DNA of 64,000 bases. It comes from Saccharopolyspora soli (GTDB lineage: Bacteria > Actinomycetota > Actinomycetes > Mycobacteriales > Pseudonocardiaceae). The stretch is from the NCBI RefSeq assembly GCF_022678645.1, contig NZ_JALBWV010000041.1, positions 1 through 64,000 on the forward strand, in the 5' to 3' direction. Shown here one piece after another: positions 31,864 through 40,303 of the stretch (the first letter of the stretch is position 1; each line of letters starts with the position of its first letter). The notes below the pieces were generated by a model that saw nothing but the letters and a program-made list of their open reading frames with translations, had not been told where the DNA came from and ran no database searches. The position numbers and the translations under genes were made by a program.

Positions 31864-33072
31864 TTGCCCATTGCCCTGTTGGCCCTGGCCATCGCCGCAT
31901 TCGGGATTGGAACGACCGAGTTCGTGATGATGGGCCTGCTGCCCGATGTCGCCACCGACCTGCAGGTGTCGATCCCGGACGCAGGCGGTTACATCTCGCT
32001 GTACGCGCTGGGCGTGGTGATCGGCGCACCGCTGCTGACCATGCTGGGGATGCGCACTCGGCGCAAGGCGATGCTGCTCGGCATGCTGGTGTTGTTCACC
32101 GTCGGAAACCTGTTCTCGGCGTTCGCGCCGACGCACGAACTGCTGCTCACCGCCCGGTTCGTGGCCGGACTGCCGCACGGCGTGTTCTTCGGCGTCGGCG
32201 CCGTGGTCGCCGCGAGCCTGGTCGCCACCGACAAGCGGGCCCAGGCCATTTCGATGATGTTCATCGGGCTGACCGTGGCCAACATCGTCGGAGTGCCTTT
32301 CGGCACCATGCTCGGCCAGGCGCTCGGCTGGCGCTGGGCGTTCGGTCTGGTCGCGGTGATCGGCGTGATCGCGCTCGCCGCGGTCGCGGCGCTGGTGCCC
32401 AGCCAGCCCAAGCCCACCGACGTCAGCCTGCGCGGCGAGCTGCGGGCGTTCCGCCGCCCGCAGGTGTGGCTGGCGTTCGCCGTCGTGGTGTTCGGCTTCG
32501 CCGCGATCTTCTCCTTCTACAGCTACATCAAGCCGGTGCTAACCGACGTCACCGGCTACACCCCGACGGCGGTCACCGGGCTGCTGGCGCTGTTCGGCGT
32601 CGGCATGACCGCGGGCACCGCGGTCGGCGGGCGACTGGCCGATCGGGCGCCGATGAAGACGCTGTACGTCTTCATCGGTGCGCTGGCGGGCAGCCTGCTG
32701 CTGTTCGTGGTGACCGCGCACAGCATGGTGCTGGCACCGATCACGGTGTTCCTGATCGGGGCGACCGGCTTCGCGGCCATCCCGAGCATCCAGGCGCGGA
32801 TCCTCGACCAGGCGAAAGAAGCCCCCGCGCTGGGTTCGGCGAGCATCCAGTCGACCTTCAACATCGCCAACTCGCTGGGCGCCTACCTCGGCGGTGTGGT
32901 GCTCGCGGCCGGGTTCGGGCTGACCGCACCGAGCTGGATCGGTGCCGTGCTGGCGCTGGTCGGCCTGGCCTTCGCGCTGGTCTCCGGCTGGCTGGACCGG
33001 CAGCCGCGGCGAGACGAGGTCGTCGTCTCGCACCGCGCCGCGCAGCCCACCGAGGCGGCCGACATCAGCTAG
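31864..33072 (+). CDS. MFS transporter, DHA1-like drug/metabolite efflux type
   Basis: A 402-residue 12-helix major-facilitator protein. The first helix (PIALLALAIAAFGIGTTEFVMMGLLP) starts at once, including the GTTEF motif of the AraJ/YdhP/Cmr-type subgroup. The loop 2-3 motif is GMRTRRKAMLLGML, and helix 5 has the GVPFGTMLGQALGWRWAF motif of drug/H+ antiporters. TTG at 31864 with GGGGAG upstream is the likely start; ATG at 31561 would add about 100 unrelated residues. Substrate unknown. Confidence 0.85.
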   Translation: MPIALLALAIAAFGIGTTEFVMMGLLPDVATDLQVSIPDAGGYISLYALGVVIGAPLLTMLGMRTRRKAMLLGMLVLFTVGNLFSAFAPTHELLLTARFVAGLPHGVFFGVGAVVAASLVATDKRAQAISMMFIGLTVANIVGVPFGTMLGQALGWRWAFGLVAVIGVIALAAVAALVPSQPKPTDVSLRGELRAFRRPQVWLAFAVVVFGFAAIFSFYSYIKPVLTDVTGYTPTAVTGLLALFGVGMTAGTAVGGRLADRAPMKTLYVFIGALAGSLLLFVVTAHSMVLAPITVFLIGATGFAAIPSIQARILDQAKEAPALGSASIQSTFNIANSLGAYLGGVVLAAGFGLTAPSWIGAVLALVGLAFALVSGWLDRQPRRDEVVVSHRAAQPTEAADIS

Positions 33073-33190
33073 CCGAGCTCGGCCGCATTGAATACGGTGG
33101 CCGCAGCGCAGGCGGCGCCAGCCGTCGCCACCGGCCCGCAGCGCACGCTCGCGGGCGACCAATCCGACATCGGCGGAGGAAAACACCCCC

Positions 33191-34021
33191 ATGACACAGG
33201 TTCCGAACATCACGCTGAACACCGGCGCACCGATGCCGCAGCTGGGCTATGGCGTCTTCCTGGTGTCCAACGACGAGGTCGTCGAGCCGGTGCGGGCGGC
33301 GCTGCAGGCCGGGTACCGCAGCATCGACACCGCCGCGGCGTACGGCAACGAGGAGGGCGTGGGCAAGGCGATCGCCGAGTCGGGCATCAAGCGCGAGGAA
33401 CTGTTCATCACCACCAAGCTCTGGAACGACGAACAGGGCTACGACAGCACGCTCAAGGCGTTCGACGAGAGCCTGACCAGGCTCGGGCTGGACTACGTCG
33501 ACCTGTACCTGATCCACTGGCCGGTCCCGGCCAAGGACCGCTACGTGGAGACCTGGCGGGCCTTCCAGGAGTTGCACGCCGACGGCCGCGCCAAGGCCAT
33601 CGGGGTGTCCAACTTCCAGATCCCGCACCTGCGCCGGTTGTTCGAGGAGACCGACGTGGTGCCCGCGGTCAACCAGATCGAGCTGCACCCGAACCTGACC
33701 CAGGCGCAGCTGCGCGCCTTCCACGCCGAGCACGGCATCGCGACCGAGGCGTGGAGCCCATTGGGGCGCAACAGCGGGCTGTTGAACGACACCACGCTGA
33801 CCTCGCTGGCCGAGAAGTACGGCAAGACGGCGGCGCAGGTCGTGCTGCGCTGGCACCTCCAGCTCGGCAACGTGACGATCCCGAAGTCGGCGACGCCGTC
33901 GCGGATCCAGGAGAACATCGAGGTCTTCGACTTCGAGCTGGCCGACGACGACGTGGCGGCGATCAGCGCCCTGGAGACCGGCAAGCGCATCGGTCCAGAC
34001 CCGGAAACCTTCGGCGCCTGA
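33191..34021 (+). CDS. aldo/keto reductase (AKR5-like)
   Basis: A 276-residue NADPH-dependent aldo/keto reductase. The catalytic tetrad is visible: Asp in IDTAAAYGNEEGVG, Tyr in that motif, Lys in FITTKLWN, and His in LYLIHWP. The ending IPKSATPSRIQENIEVFDF binds NADPH. Length and motifs match 2,5-diketo-D-gluconate reductase-like enzymes. ATG at 33191 follows GGCGGAGGAAAAC. Followed by a palindrome doublet before the next convergent gene. Confidence 0.9.
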   Translation: MTQVPNITLNTGAPMPQLGYGVFLVSNDEVVEPVRAALQAGYRSIDTAAAYGNEEGVGKAIAESGIKREELFITTKLWNDEQGYDSTLKAFDESLTRLGLDYVDLYLIHWPVPAKDRYVETWRAFQELHADGRAKAIGVSNFQIPHLRRLFEETDVVPAVNQIELHPNLTQAQLRAFHAEHGIATEAWSPLGRNSGLLNDTTLTSLAEKYGKTAAQVVLRWHLQLGNVTIPKSATPSRIQENIEVFDFELADDDVAAISALETGKRIGPDPETFGA

Positions 34022-34026
34022 CGACG

Positions 34027-34096
34027 GGCGATTTCGCGCGAAATCGCCGCGTTCCGTGGGGAGCGGATGCCGATTTAGCGCGAAATCGGCATCCGC
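34027..34096. repeat. GATTTCGCGCGAAATC-type palindrome doublet
   Basis: Copy 1 is a 22-bp perfect palindrome at 34027-34048 (core GATTTCGCGCGAAATC). Copy 2 is a 34-bp palindrome at 34063-34096 with core GATTTAGCGCGAAATC (one central mismatch). The cores are separated by 26 bp, including GTGGGGAG. The same doublet geometry occurs at 42508-42566, and single copies at 39636 and 43361. Lies between two convergent genes. Confidence 0.85.
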
Positions 34097-34121
34097 ACGA
34101 GGCGGGCTCCGCGGCTCGTGG

Positions 34122-35282
34122 TCAGGCGACCTGGACGTGGGGGCGTTGGGTGAAGCCGCGGAGGACGTTGCTGCCGGAGCGCAGCGACGCCACCTGGCTG
34201 CGGGTCGCCAGCCACTTCGGGAACTTCGCCAGGCGCTGCAACGGTGTGCTGCGCTGCGCCGAGGTCAGCGCCGCGGTGCGGGAGACCTTCAGCGCGCGCG
34301 GCCGTCGTTCCCGCTCGTAGGCGCGCAGCAGGTCCGCCGGGCTTCCGTCCACATCGGACAGGAACTGGGTGAGCAACCAGGCGTCCTCCAGCGTCTGGTT
34401 GGCGGCCTGCGCCACCGCGGGCGGCATCGCGTGCACCGCGTCGCCCAGCAACGTGCTGCGGGGGCCGCCCCACACCGTCGGCACCTTGTGCCGGATGTGC
34501 GGGAAGAACCCGAGGTCGTCGTCGGTGACCGAGGCCAGCAGTTGCTCGACCGGGTCCGGCCAGCCCCGGTAGACGTGCCGCAGCTCGGCGACCGACAGCA
34601 CCGGGTCACCGTCCTTCCACGGCATGTCGAACCACCAGTGCAGCAGCCCGCCGCCGGTCGGGATCAGCCCGCAATGCGCGTAGCGGCCCGCGATGTTGAG
34701 CGTCTGGTGGCCGTGCGCGATGGGCAGGTCACTGGTGGTCATCCCTTGCCAGCTGGCCCAGCCGGTGGGTTTCGCGGGCGCGCCGCCGAGCACCTCGCGG
34801 CGCACCACCGAACGCTGGCCGTCGGCGCCGATCACCACGTCCCCGGTGACCGACGTGCCGTCGGCGAAGTCGACGACGACGTGATCCGGATGTTCGGTCA
34901 CGCCGATGCAGCGGCGGCCGAAGTACAGCACGTCCGACGGCAGCGCGTTGGCCATCAGCTCGATCAGCGTGCGGCGGGGGATCTGCACGGTCGGCGAGCC
35001 CAGGCGCTCGGTGACCTCGCCGAGATCGGCTTCCCACAGCAACCGTCCGGTCTCGGTGAGCGACCGGAGGCTGTGCAGCGGTCGGCCGATCTGCTCGATG
35101 TCGATGCCCAGCTCGCGCAGCGCGGCGGTGCCGTTGCTCCACACCGTGATACCCGCGCCGGTGGTGCGCAGAGCGTCGGCGTGCTCGAAAACCCGCACGT
35201 CGTGGCCCTTGTCGACCAGTCCGTTGGCGATGGCGAGTCCCCCGACTCCGGCCCCGATCACGAGAACCCGCATCGTCTCCAT
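34122..35282 (-). CDS. FAD-dependent monooxygenase (PHBH fold)
   Basis: A 386-residue class A flavin monooxygenase. Motifs are the dinucleotide site VLVIGAGVGGLAIANGL (residues 5-21), DG in IGADGQRSVVR (about 175), and GD in LLGDAVHAMPPAVAQAANQ (about 285). It is close to zeaxanthin-epoxidase/salicylate-hydroxylase-like proteins that hydroxylate aromatic or terpenoid substrates. ATG at 35282 or ATG at 35273 may be used. It is divergent from the MetE-like gene with a 160-bp spacer. Substrate unknown. Confidence 0.87.
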   Translation of the reverse strand: METMRVLVIGAGVGGLAIANGLVDKGHDVRVFEHADALRTTGAGITVWSNGTAALRELGIDIEQIGRPLHSLRSLTETGRLLWEADLGEVTERLGSPTVQIPRRTLIELMANALPSDVLYFGRRCIGVTEHPDHVVVDFADGTSVTGDVVIGADGQRSVVRREVLGGAPAKPTGWASWQGMTTSDLPIAHGHQTLNIAGRYAHCGLIPTGGGLLHWWFDMPWKDGDPVLSVAELRHVYRGWPDPVEQLLASVTDDDLGFFPHIRHKVPTVWGGPRSTLLGDAVHAMPPAVAQAANQTLEDAWLLTQFLSDVDGSPADLLRAYERERRPRALKVSRTAALTSAQRSTPLQRLAKFPKWLATRSQVASLRSGSNVLRGFTQRPHVQVA

Positions 35283-35411
35283 CCGTCATCCCCGACGTCA
35301 GTTTTCCCCGGCAATTTTATCCACTCGACCGGATGTACCGAATTGTCCTTGGTCACACGCGGTGAACAAGCTGATCAACGGACCCACAAGATGGTTGAAA
35401 TCAAGACTAGG

Positions 35412-35445
35412 CATGCTCACATTCGCAAACTATGTTGCGAGCATG
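35412..35445 (+). promoter_or_regulatory. dyad overlapping the start of the MetE-like gene
   Basis: CATGCTC (35412-35418) and GAGCATG (35439-35445) are a perfect inverted repeat whose right arm contains the start codon. TATGTT at 35431-35435 fits a -10 box 7-8 nt before the ATG. A repressor bound here would block a leaderless transcript directly. Confidence 0.45.
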
Positions 35446-36564
35446 ACCCCACGTGTTGCACCACCGTTTCGCGCCGACCACGTCGGCAGCCTGCTGCGCC
35501 CGCAACGTCTGCTCGACGCCCGTGACGAACACGCCGCGGGCCGCATCGACGCCGCCGAGCTGCGCAAGATCGAAGACGAGGCCATCACCGAAGTGGTGGC
35601 CATGCAGGAAGAAGTCGGCCTCAGCAGCGCAACCGACGGCGAATTCCGCCGCAGCTCCTGGCACATGGACTTCCTCTACCAGCTCGACGGGGTCGACAAG
35701 GTCGAAGACGCCAACCTCAAGGTGCAGTTCCACAACACCGACGGCGATATCGAATTCGTCACCCCGGACTTACGGGTGGATGGCCGGATCGGACTCAGCA
35801 AGACGATCTTCGCCGACGCGTTCACCGCGCTGGCCGAGCGCGTCAAGACCACGACCCCGAAGCTGACCATCCCCTCACCGGGCATGCTGCACTACCGCGG
35901 CGGCCGCGCGGCCATCGACGAAACCGTCTACCCGGACTTGGCCGAGTTCCGCGCCGATCTGGCCGCGGCATACCGCGCCGAGGTGCGCGCGCTGGCTGAT
36001 CTCGGCTGCCACTACCTGCAGCTGGACGACACGAGCCTGGCCTACCTCAACGACCCGAAGCAGCGCGCGCAGCTGACCGCGCGCGGCGACGACGCCGAGC
36101 ACGCCCACCTGCAGACCATCGAGCTGATCAACGACTCGCTGCGGGGAAGGCCGGACACGCTGTCGGTCACCACCCACATGTGCCGGGGCAACTTCCGCTC
36201 CTCGTGGGTCGCCGAGGGCGGCTACGACTTCGTCGCCGAGGCGCTGTTCAACGAGCTCGACGTGAACGGCTTCTTCCTGGAGTTCGACGACGAGCGCTCG
36301 GGCACCTTCGCGCCGCTGCGGTTCGTGCCGAAGGGCAAGGTCGTGGTGCTCGGGTTGGTCACCACCAAGCGCGGCGAGCTGGAGTCGAAGGACGACCTCA
36401 AGCGCCGCATCGAAGAGGCCAGCAAGTACGTCGACATCGACCAGCTCTGCCTGTCGCCGCAGTGCGGGTTCGCCTCCACCAAGGACGGCAACGCGCTGAC
36501 CTACGAACAGGAAGTGGCGAAGTTGCGGCTGGTCGTGGAGACCGCCGCCGAGGTCTGGGGCTGA
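35443..36564 (+). CDS. MetE-like (YxjG/YxjH-type) methyltransferase
   Basis: A 373-residue TIM-barrel protein related to the C-terminal half of cobalamin-independent methionine synthase. It begins PPFRADHVGSLLRP. Zinc ligands are His and Cys in THMCRGNF and Cys in LSPQCGFAS. The conserved QLDDTSLAYL binds substrate. Length equals YxjG/YxjH rather than full MetE (about 750), so it lacks the N-terminal barrel and probably uses a simpler methyl donor. No ribosome site precedes the ATG at 35443; start is probably leaderless. Confidence 0.87.
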   Translation: MTPRVAPPFRADHVGSLLRPQRLLDARDEHAAGRIDAAELRKIEDEAITEVVAMQEEVGLSSATDGEFRRSSWHMDFLYQLDGVDKVEDANLKVQFHNTDGDIEFVTPDLRVDGRIGLSKTIFADAFTALAERVKTTTPKLTIPSPGMLHYRGGRAAIDETVYPDLAEFRADLAAAYRAEVRALADLGCHYLQLDDTSLAYLNDPKQRAQLTARGDDAEHAHLQTIELINDSLRGRPDTLSVTTHMCRGNFRSSWVAEGGYDFVAEALFNELDVNGFFLEFDDERSGTFAPLRFVPKGKVVVLGLVTTKRGELESKDDLKRRIEEASKYVDIDQLCLSPQCGFASTKDGNALTYEQEVAKLRLVVETAAEVWG

Positions 36565-36664
36565 GCAGTCGGACCGGCGCGGGGAACTGCGGTTCCCCGC
36601 GCCGAAGAACATGCGCCCTTCCAGGTTCGGCCGCTACGCGGGCCACCCGGTGCGCGAGTGCGAC

Positions 36665-36862
36665 TCAGGCGGCTTCCAGGAACCGCCCGGCGACCAGGCC
36701 GGGCTCCTCGGCTCCGTCGAACCGCACCCACAGGACGGGACCGTCGAAAACCTCTGGGAGACCGGTCGCGGCCTCCACCACGGTGCCGACTTGATCACGG
36801 AACCGGCCGAACGTGGCGCGGACCCGCACGCCTGGTTCAAACGGGCTCGATGACTGCTCCAT
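36665..36862 (-). CDS. small KOW-like hypothetical protein
   Basis: A 65-residue protein, MEQSSSPFEPGVRVRATFGR at its start. The pattern VRVRATFGRFRDQVGTVVEA with later VLWVRFDGAEEPGLVAGRFLEA is a small beta-barrel (KOW/SH3-like) signature. No convincing ribosome site is seen upstream of the ATG at 36862. It lies between the MetE-like and YigZ genes. Function unknown. Confidence 0.5.
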   Translation of the reverse strand: MEQSSSPFEPGVRVRATFGRFRDQVGTVVEAATGLPEVFDGPVLWVRFDGAEEPGLVAGRFLEAA

Positions 36863-37016
36863 GAGGGGGACGTTACGTGGCCAAGGGCCACAACGGAAAT
36901 CGCCGTCCCACCGCACTAGAGGTCGTCGCGCTGACCTGCGTCGCCGCCGAAATGGGAGGATGGCGGGCAGCGGCGCCGCGCAGCGGTGACCGGCGTCACC
37001 TGCCGAAGGGAACCGA

Positions 37017-37637
37017 TTGCGGACCATAAAGCAGCCGGGCGAGCACGAGCTGGAGGTGAAGAGATCCCGCTTCCGCTGCGCGCTCGCGCGGGTCACCGAT
37101 GAAGCGGAGGCGCGGGAGTTCATCCAGCGGCGCCGCAGGCTGCACCACGACGCGAGGCACCACTGCTCGGCGTTCGTGCTCGGCGACTCCGGTGAGATCC
37201 AGAAGTCCAGCGATGACGGCGAGCCAGCGGGCACCGCGGGCGTGCCGATGCTGGAGGTGCTGCGCCGCAACGAAATCACCAACACGGTCGCCGTGGTGAC
37301 CAGGTATTTCGGCGGCGTGCTGCTCGGCGCGGGCGGCTTGGTGCGCGCCTACGGCGGCGCGGTGTCGGCCGCCTTGGAGCACGTCGGCCTGGTCGAGCGG
37401 CGCCCGGTCCGGATCGTGACGACCACGGTGGACCACCTGTTGGCCGGGAAGCTGGCGAACGACCTCCGCTCGGGCGGTTTCCAACTGGCCGACACCGAGT
37501 ACCAGGACCTGGTCCGCTTCCACGTCAACGTCCCGGAATCCGACGTGGACGACTTCCGCACCTGGCTGGCGGAAGCCACCGGCGGTGTCGCGCAGGCCGA
37601 GATCGGCGACCTCACGCACGCCGAGGTGGACATCTGA
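37017..37637 (+). CDS. YigZ/IMPACT family protein
   Basis: A 206-residue protein. The N-terminal IMPACT (UPF0029) domain contains HELEVKRSRFRCALAR, DGEPAGTAGVPMLEVLRR and VVTRYFGGVLLGAGGLVRAYGGA. The C-terminal DUF1949 domain is ferredoxin-like (residues 135-206). Homologues associate with ribosome or tRNA-related functions but the biochemical role is unsettled. TTG at 37017 with GAAGGGAACC upstream is the start. Confidence 0.9.
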   Translation: MRTIKQPGEHELEVKRSRFRCALARVTDEAEAREFIQRRRRLHHDARHHCSAFVLGDSGEIQKSSDDGEPAGTAGVPMLEVLRRNEITNTVAVVTRYFGGVLLGAGGLVRAYGGAVSAALEHVGLVERRPVRIVTTTVDHLLAGKLANDLRSGGFQLADTEYQDLVRFHVNVPESDVDDFRTWLAEATGGVAQAEIGDLTHAEVDI

Positions 37638-37658
37638 ACCCGCGCCGCTTTTGCGCGG

Positions 37659-38270
37659 TTAGTTCGTTGTGGACGTGCCGAAGAGGCGGTCTAGGTGGTA
37701 GTCGATCGCCTCGATCGCCGCTTCGCCGGTGCGGTGGCCGAGCAGCAGTCCTACCGACAGCCCGTCGGGTAGTGCGAGCAGGGCTTCTGCCTCTCGCTCC
37801 GGGTTCCGGTCAGCGGGCAGGTCGCCGGACTCCTGCGCGGCGCGGAGTTCGGCGGCGATCCACTGCTCCAGCTGCGGCCAGAACCGGCGGTACATCGCGG
37901 CCAACTCGGGGGAGCTGAGCGCGCGCAGGAAGAACGCCACCGCGGTCAGGTACTCCATGCGGCTGTCGTCGGAGAGCGCCAGCATTTCGAGCATCAGTGC
38001 GCGCAGTACCGCGCGCGCGTACGGTTTGCCCGGTTCGTTCTCGATCCGCTGTCGGATCCGCGCCGCAGCGCGGTTGTTCACGTGGTCCATGGCGTAGGTC
38101 AGCATCTGGTCCTTCGACCTGAAGTAGTGCTGCACCGCTCCCATCGAGATGCCCGCCTCCGCCGCGACGTCCCGGAGGCTCACCGCCTCCAGACCACCTC
38201 GGCTGGCCAGTCGCAGCAACGCCTCGGCGATCTGGATCCGCCGGGCCTCGTGGTCCACCTGCTTCGGCAC
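37659..38270 (-). CDS. TetR-family regulator (TetR_C_6-like)
   Basis: A 203-residue TetR repressor. The HTH is IQIAEALLRLASRGGLEAVSLRDVAAEAGISMGAVQHYFRSKDQMLTYAM. The ligand domain includes AVAFFLRALSSPELAAMYRRFWPQLEQWIAAEL and DGLSVGLLLGH, typical of BetI/TetR_C_6 types. GTG at 38270 after AAAGGTGG is preferred over the longer frame to 38366, which would cover the operators. It is divergent from a DUF418 membrane protein gene. Confidence 0.85.
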   Translation of the reverse strand: MPKQVDHEARRIQIAEALLRLASRGGLEAVSLRDVAAEAGISMGAVQHYFRSKDQMLTYAMDHVNNRAAARIRQRIENEPGKPYARAVLRALMLEMLALSDDSRMEYLTAVAFFLRALSSPELAAMYRRFWPQLEQWIAAELRAAQESGDLPADRNPEREAEALLALPDGLSVGLLLGHRTGEAAIEAIDYHLDRLFGTSTTN

Positions 38271-38284
38271 CGCTTCCACCTTTC

Positions 38285-38337
38285 CAATGCAACCGCATTG
38301 CAAACCGTTCGAGGAGCGGTTTACCATGCAGTTGCAT
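38285..38337. promoter_or_regulatory. cluster of TetR operators between TetR and DUF418 genes
   Basis: Site 1 is CAATGC-AACC-GCATTG (38285-38300). Site 2 is the perfect palindrome ATGCAGTTGCAT (38326-38337). Both share an ATGCA..TGCAT-like core. Between them AAACCG (38302-38307) and CGGTTT (38317-38322) form a third dyad. The whole 110-bp spacer is AT-richer than its surroundings. Confidence 0.6.
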
Positions 38338-38383
38338 CGTAACCCTCCGCGCCCGCGGAGGAACATTCGACTGGGGACCTCTC

Positions 38384-39523
38384 ATGACCGACCTGAAACA
38401 GGCGCCCACCTCCAGCCGCATCGCCGCGATAGACGTCGTCCGCGGCGTCGCGATCCTAGGCACGCTGGGGACGAACATCTGGATCTTCACCGACCCTCGC
38501 GGGCCGTCCGGCCTGCTGAGCGCGGTGGAGACCGGCACGATCGCCGCGAACGTCGAAGCGACCCTGCGATTCCTGGCCAACGGCAAGTTCCTGGCCCTGC
38601 TCACGCTGCTGTTCGGCATCGGCCTGGAGTTGCAGTACCGGTCGGCGCTGCGCCGACGCGGGCGCTGGCCGGGCTGGTACCTGTGGCGGGCCGCGCTGCT
38701 GTTCGGCGAAGGTCTGCTGCACTACGTGCTGATCTTCGAGTTCGACGTGCTGATGAGCTACGCGGTGACATCGATGCTGGTCGCGTACCTGATCGGCCGC
38801 AGCGGGCGGGCGATCAGGGCGTGGACGATCACGATGATCTCGCTGCACGTCGCGTTCATCAGCGTCATCACGCTCGCCCTGCTCAGCGGGCATGCGTCGA
38901 TGAGCGGGACGCCGTCGGAGGTGTTCGCCTCCGGCAGCTACCTCGACCAAGTCGCGGGGCGGTTGGCAGGTTGGAGCACCTACCGCGCCGAAGCGATCTT
39001 CATCATCCCGATGTCGGTGGCGCTGTTCCTGATCGGCGCGCGGCTGCACCGGGCGGGCGTGTTCGCCCCGGACGGGCAGCGGTTGCGGAACCGGCTGATG
39101 CAGTTCGGTTTCGGCGTCGGCGTGCCGTTGAACCTGCTCACCGCGTACGCGGGACCGGACTGGTTCATGGTCGACCGCTACATCCTGCCGCCGATCATCG
39201 CCCTGGGACTGCTCGGACTCATCCCGACGGTGCTCGCTGCGATGCGCAGCGCTCCCGGTCTCCTGCAGCGGGGTCTGACGGCGGTCGGCCGAACGGCGTT
39301 GTCCTGCTACGTCTTCCAGAACCTGGTCGCGACGATCCTGTGCTACGGCTGGGGATTGGGCCTGGCGACGCGGTTCGACTGGGCCCGCCCGTGGTGGGTC
39401 TTCGCGGCGTGGGCGGCGATCTGCGCGAGCTTCATGGCCCTGTCGACCTGGTGGCTCCGCCACTTCGACCGAGGCCCCCTCGAAACGGCCTGGAACTGGG
39501 CCTACCGCCTCCCACAACGGTGA
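38384..39523 (+). CDS. DUF418 family membrane protein
   Basis: A 379-residue polytopic protein with about 8-9 transmembrane segments. The N-terminus has the family motif IAAIDVVRGVAILGTLGTNIW. The first loops have LANGKFLALLTLLFGIGLELQ. The C-terminal DUF418 region contains GRTALSCYVFQNLVATILCYGWGLGL and a terminal RGPLETAWNW motif near the end. Such proteins are acyltransferase-3-like membrane proteins of unknown substrate. The adjacent divergent TetR gene with operators suggests induction by a toxic compound. Confidence 0.85.
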   Translation: MTDLKQAPTSSRIAAIDVVRGVAILGTLGTNIWIFTDPRGPSGLLSAVETGTIAANVEATLRFLANGKFLALLTLLFGIGLELQYRSALRRRGRWPGWYLWRAALLFGEGLLHYVLIFEFDVLMSYAVTSMLVAYLIGRSGRAIRAWTITMISLHVAFISVITLALLSGHASMSGTPSEVFASGSYLDQVAGRLAGWSTYRAEAIFIIPMSVALFLIGARLHRAGVFAPDGQRLRNRLMQFGFGVGVPLNLLTAYAGPDWFMVDRYILPPIIALGLLGLIPTVLAAMRSAPGLLQRGLTAVGRTALSCYVFQNLVATILCYGWGLGLATRFDWARPWWVFAAWAAICASFMALSTWWLRHFDRGPLETAWNWAYRLPQR

Positions 39524-39533
39524 ATTCCCCGAG

Positions 39534-39580
39534 GTGAGGGGCACCCTTTACCAACTTACTTGGTAAAGGGTGCCCCTCAC
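39534..39580. terminator. 47-bp perfect hairpin between convergent genes
   Basis: GTGAGGGGCACCCTTTACCAA (39534-39554; first 20 bases shown in part as GTGAGGGGCACC) pairs without mismatch to 39560-39580 around the loop CTTAC. It begins 10 bp after the DUF418 stop codon, so it should terminate that gene strongly. A related half-motif occurs at 46377-46398 and 27697-27716. Confidence 0.8.
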
Positions 39581-39635
39581 CCACCACCCATCAGGGTGAT
39601 CAGGGCCGCAGCCCGCTGTTGCTGGGGCTTGGGGT

Positions 39636-39653
39636 CGATTTCGCGCGAAATCG
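39636..39653. repeat. GATTTCGCGCGAAATC palindrome, single copy
   Basis: Perfect 18-bp palindrome CGATTTCGCGCGAAATCG in the same convergent gap as the hairpin at 39534, 30 bp from the PAP2 stop. Same core as the doublets at 34027 and 42508. Confidence 0.85.
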
Positions 39654-39683
39654 GCACATCCACACTGGCACGCGGAACAGGCG

Positions 39684-40265
39684 TTAGGCGGTTCGGTGCG
39701 CGGGGCTCTTGCCCGTCCTGTCCGGTCGGGAGTTCCGTTCGCCCCGGATCCGCCACACGCTCACCGCCCCCACGACGGCGCCGAGGGCGAAGCCCGCCAG
39801 GACGTCGTGGGGGTAGTGGACGCCGATGAAGATTCGGGAGAAGCCCTCCAACAGCGCCAAGACCACCGCGAGTTCCGTGATTCGCCGCCACAGCACCGAC
39901 AGCGCGATCGCGAAGGCCGCAGCCGCGGCCGAATGGCTGCTGGGCAGTGACCAGTTGCTCACATCCGCGCAGTTCTCGATGGTTCCGCCTGGGATCGGCA
40001 GCGCCCGGCACGGTCGTAGCTGCTGCACCTGGTCTTTGATCAGCTCGCTGAGGAACCAGCTCACCGGAGCGGCCACCAGCGGCGCGATCAGCACGAACGG
40101 CCGCCGATCGACACGCCACCACGCCAGTACCGCCAACGCGGCGAAGACCCCGAGCAGCGCCTGGGTTCCGAACAGCGCGAGGCCGTGCACCCATTCCGGC
40201 GTGGACGTCGCCCATTCGGCGATTCCGCGATACCAAGTCGCGCTGAGTTCCAGCAAACTCCGCAT
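39684..40265 (-). CDS. PAP2-family phosphatase (copy 1)
   Basis: A 193-residue membrane phosphatase with about five transmembrane helices. The three PAP2 motifs are complete: KDQVQQLRP (KX6RP), LPSSHSAAA (PSxH) and SRIFIGVHYPHD (SRX5HX3D). Substrates are probably undecaprenyl pyrophosphate or another lipid phosphate, with the active site outside the membrane. ATG at 40265 is the start. It is divergent from the sensor kinase gene; a second PAP2 gene lies on the other side of the two-component genes. Confidence 0.88.
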   Translation of the reverse strand: MRSLLELSATWYRGIAEWATSTPEWVHGLALFGTQALLGVFAALAVLAWWRVDRRPFVLIAPLVAAPVSWFLSELIKDQVQQLRPCRALPIPGGTIENCADVSNWSLPSSHSAAAAAFAIALSVLWRRITELAVVLALLEGFSRIFIGVHYPHDVLAGFALGAVVGAVSVWRIRGERNSRPDRTGKSPAHRTA

Positions 40266-40303
40266 CAATCCGACAATACCGACCGACCGGTAGCGTTCCT
40301 CTG

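Noticed and set aside
40266..40268. TTG start one codon before the PAP2 ATG
   Set aside because: The adjacent ATG at 40265 is more probable and the difference is one residue.
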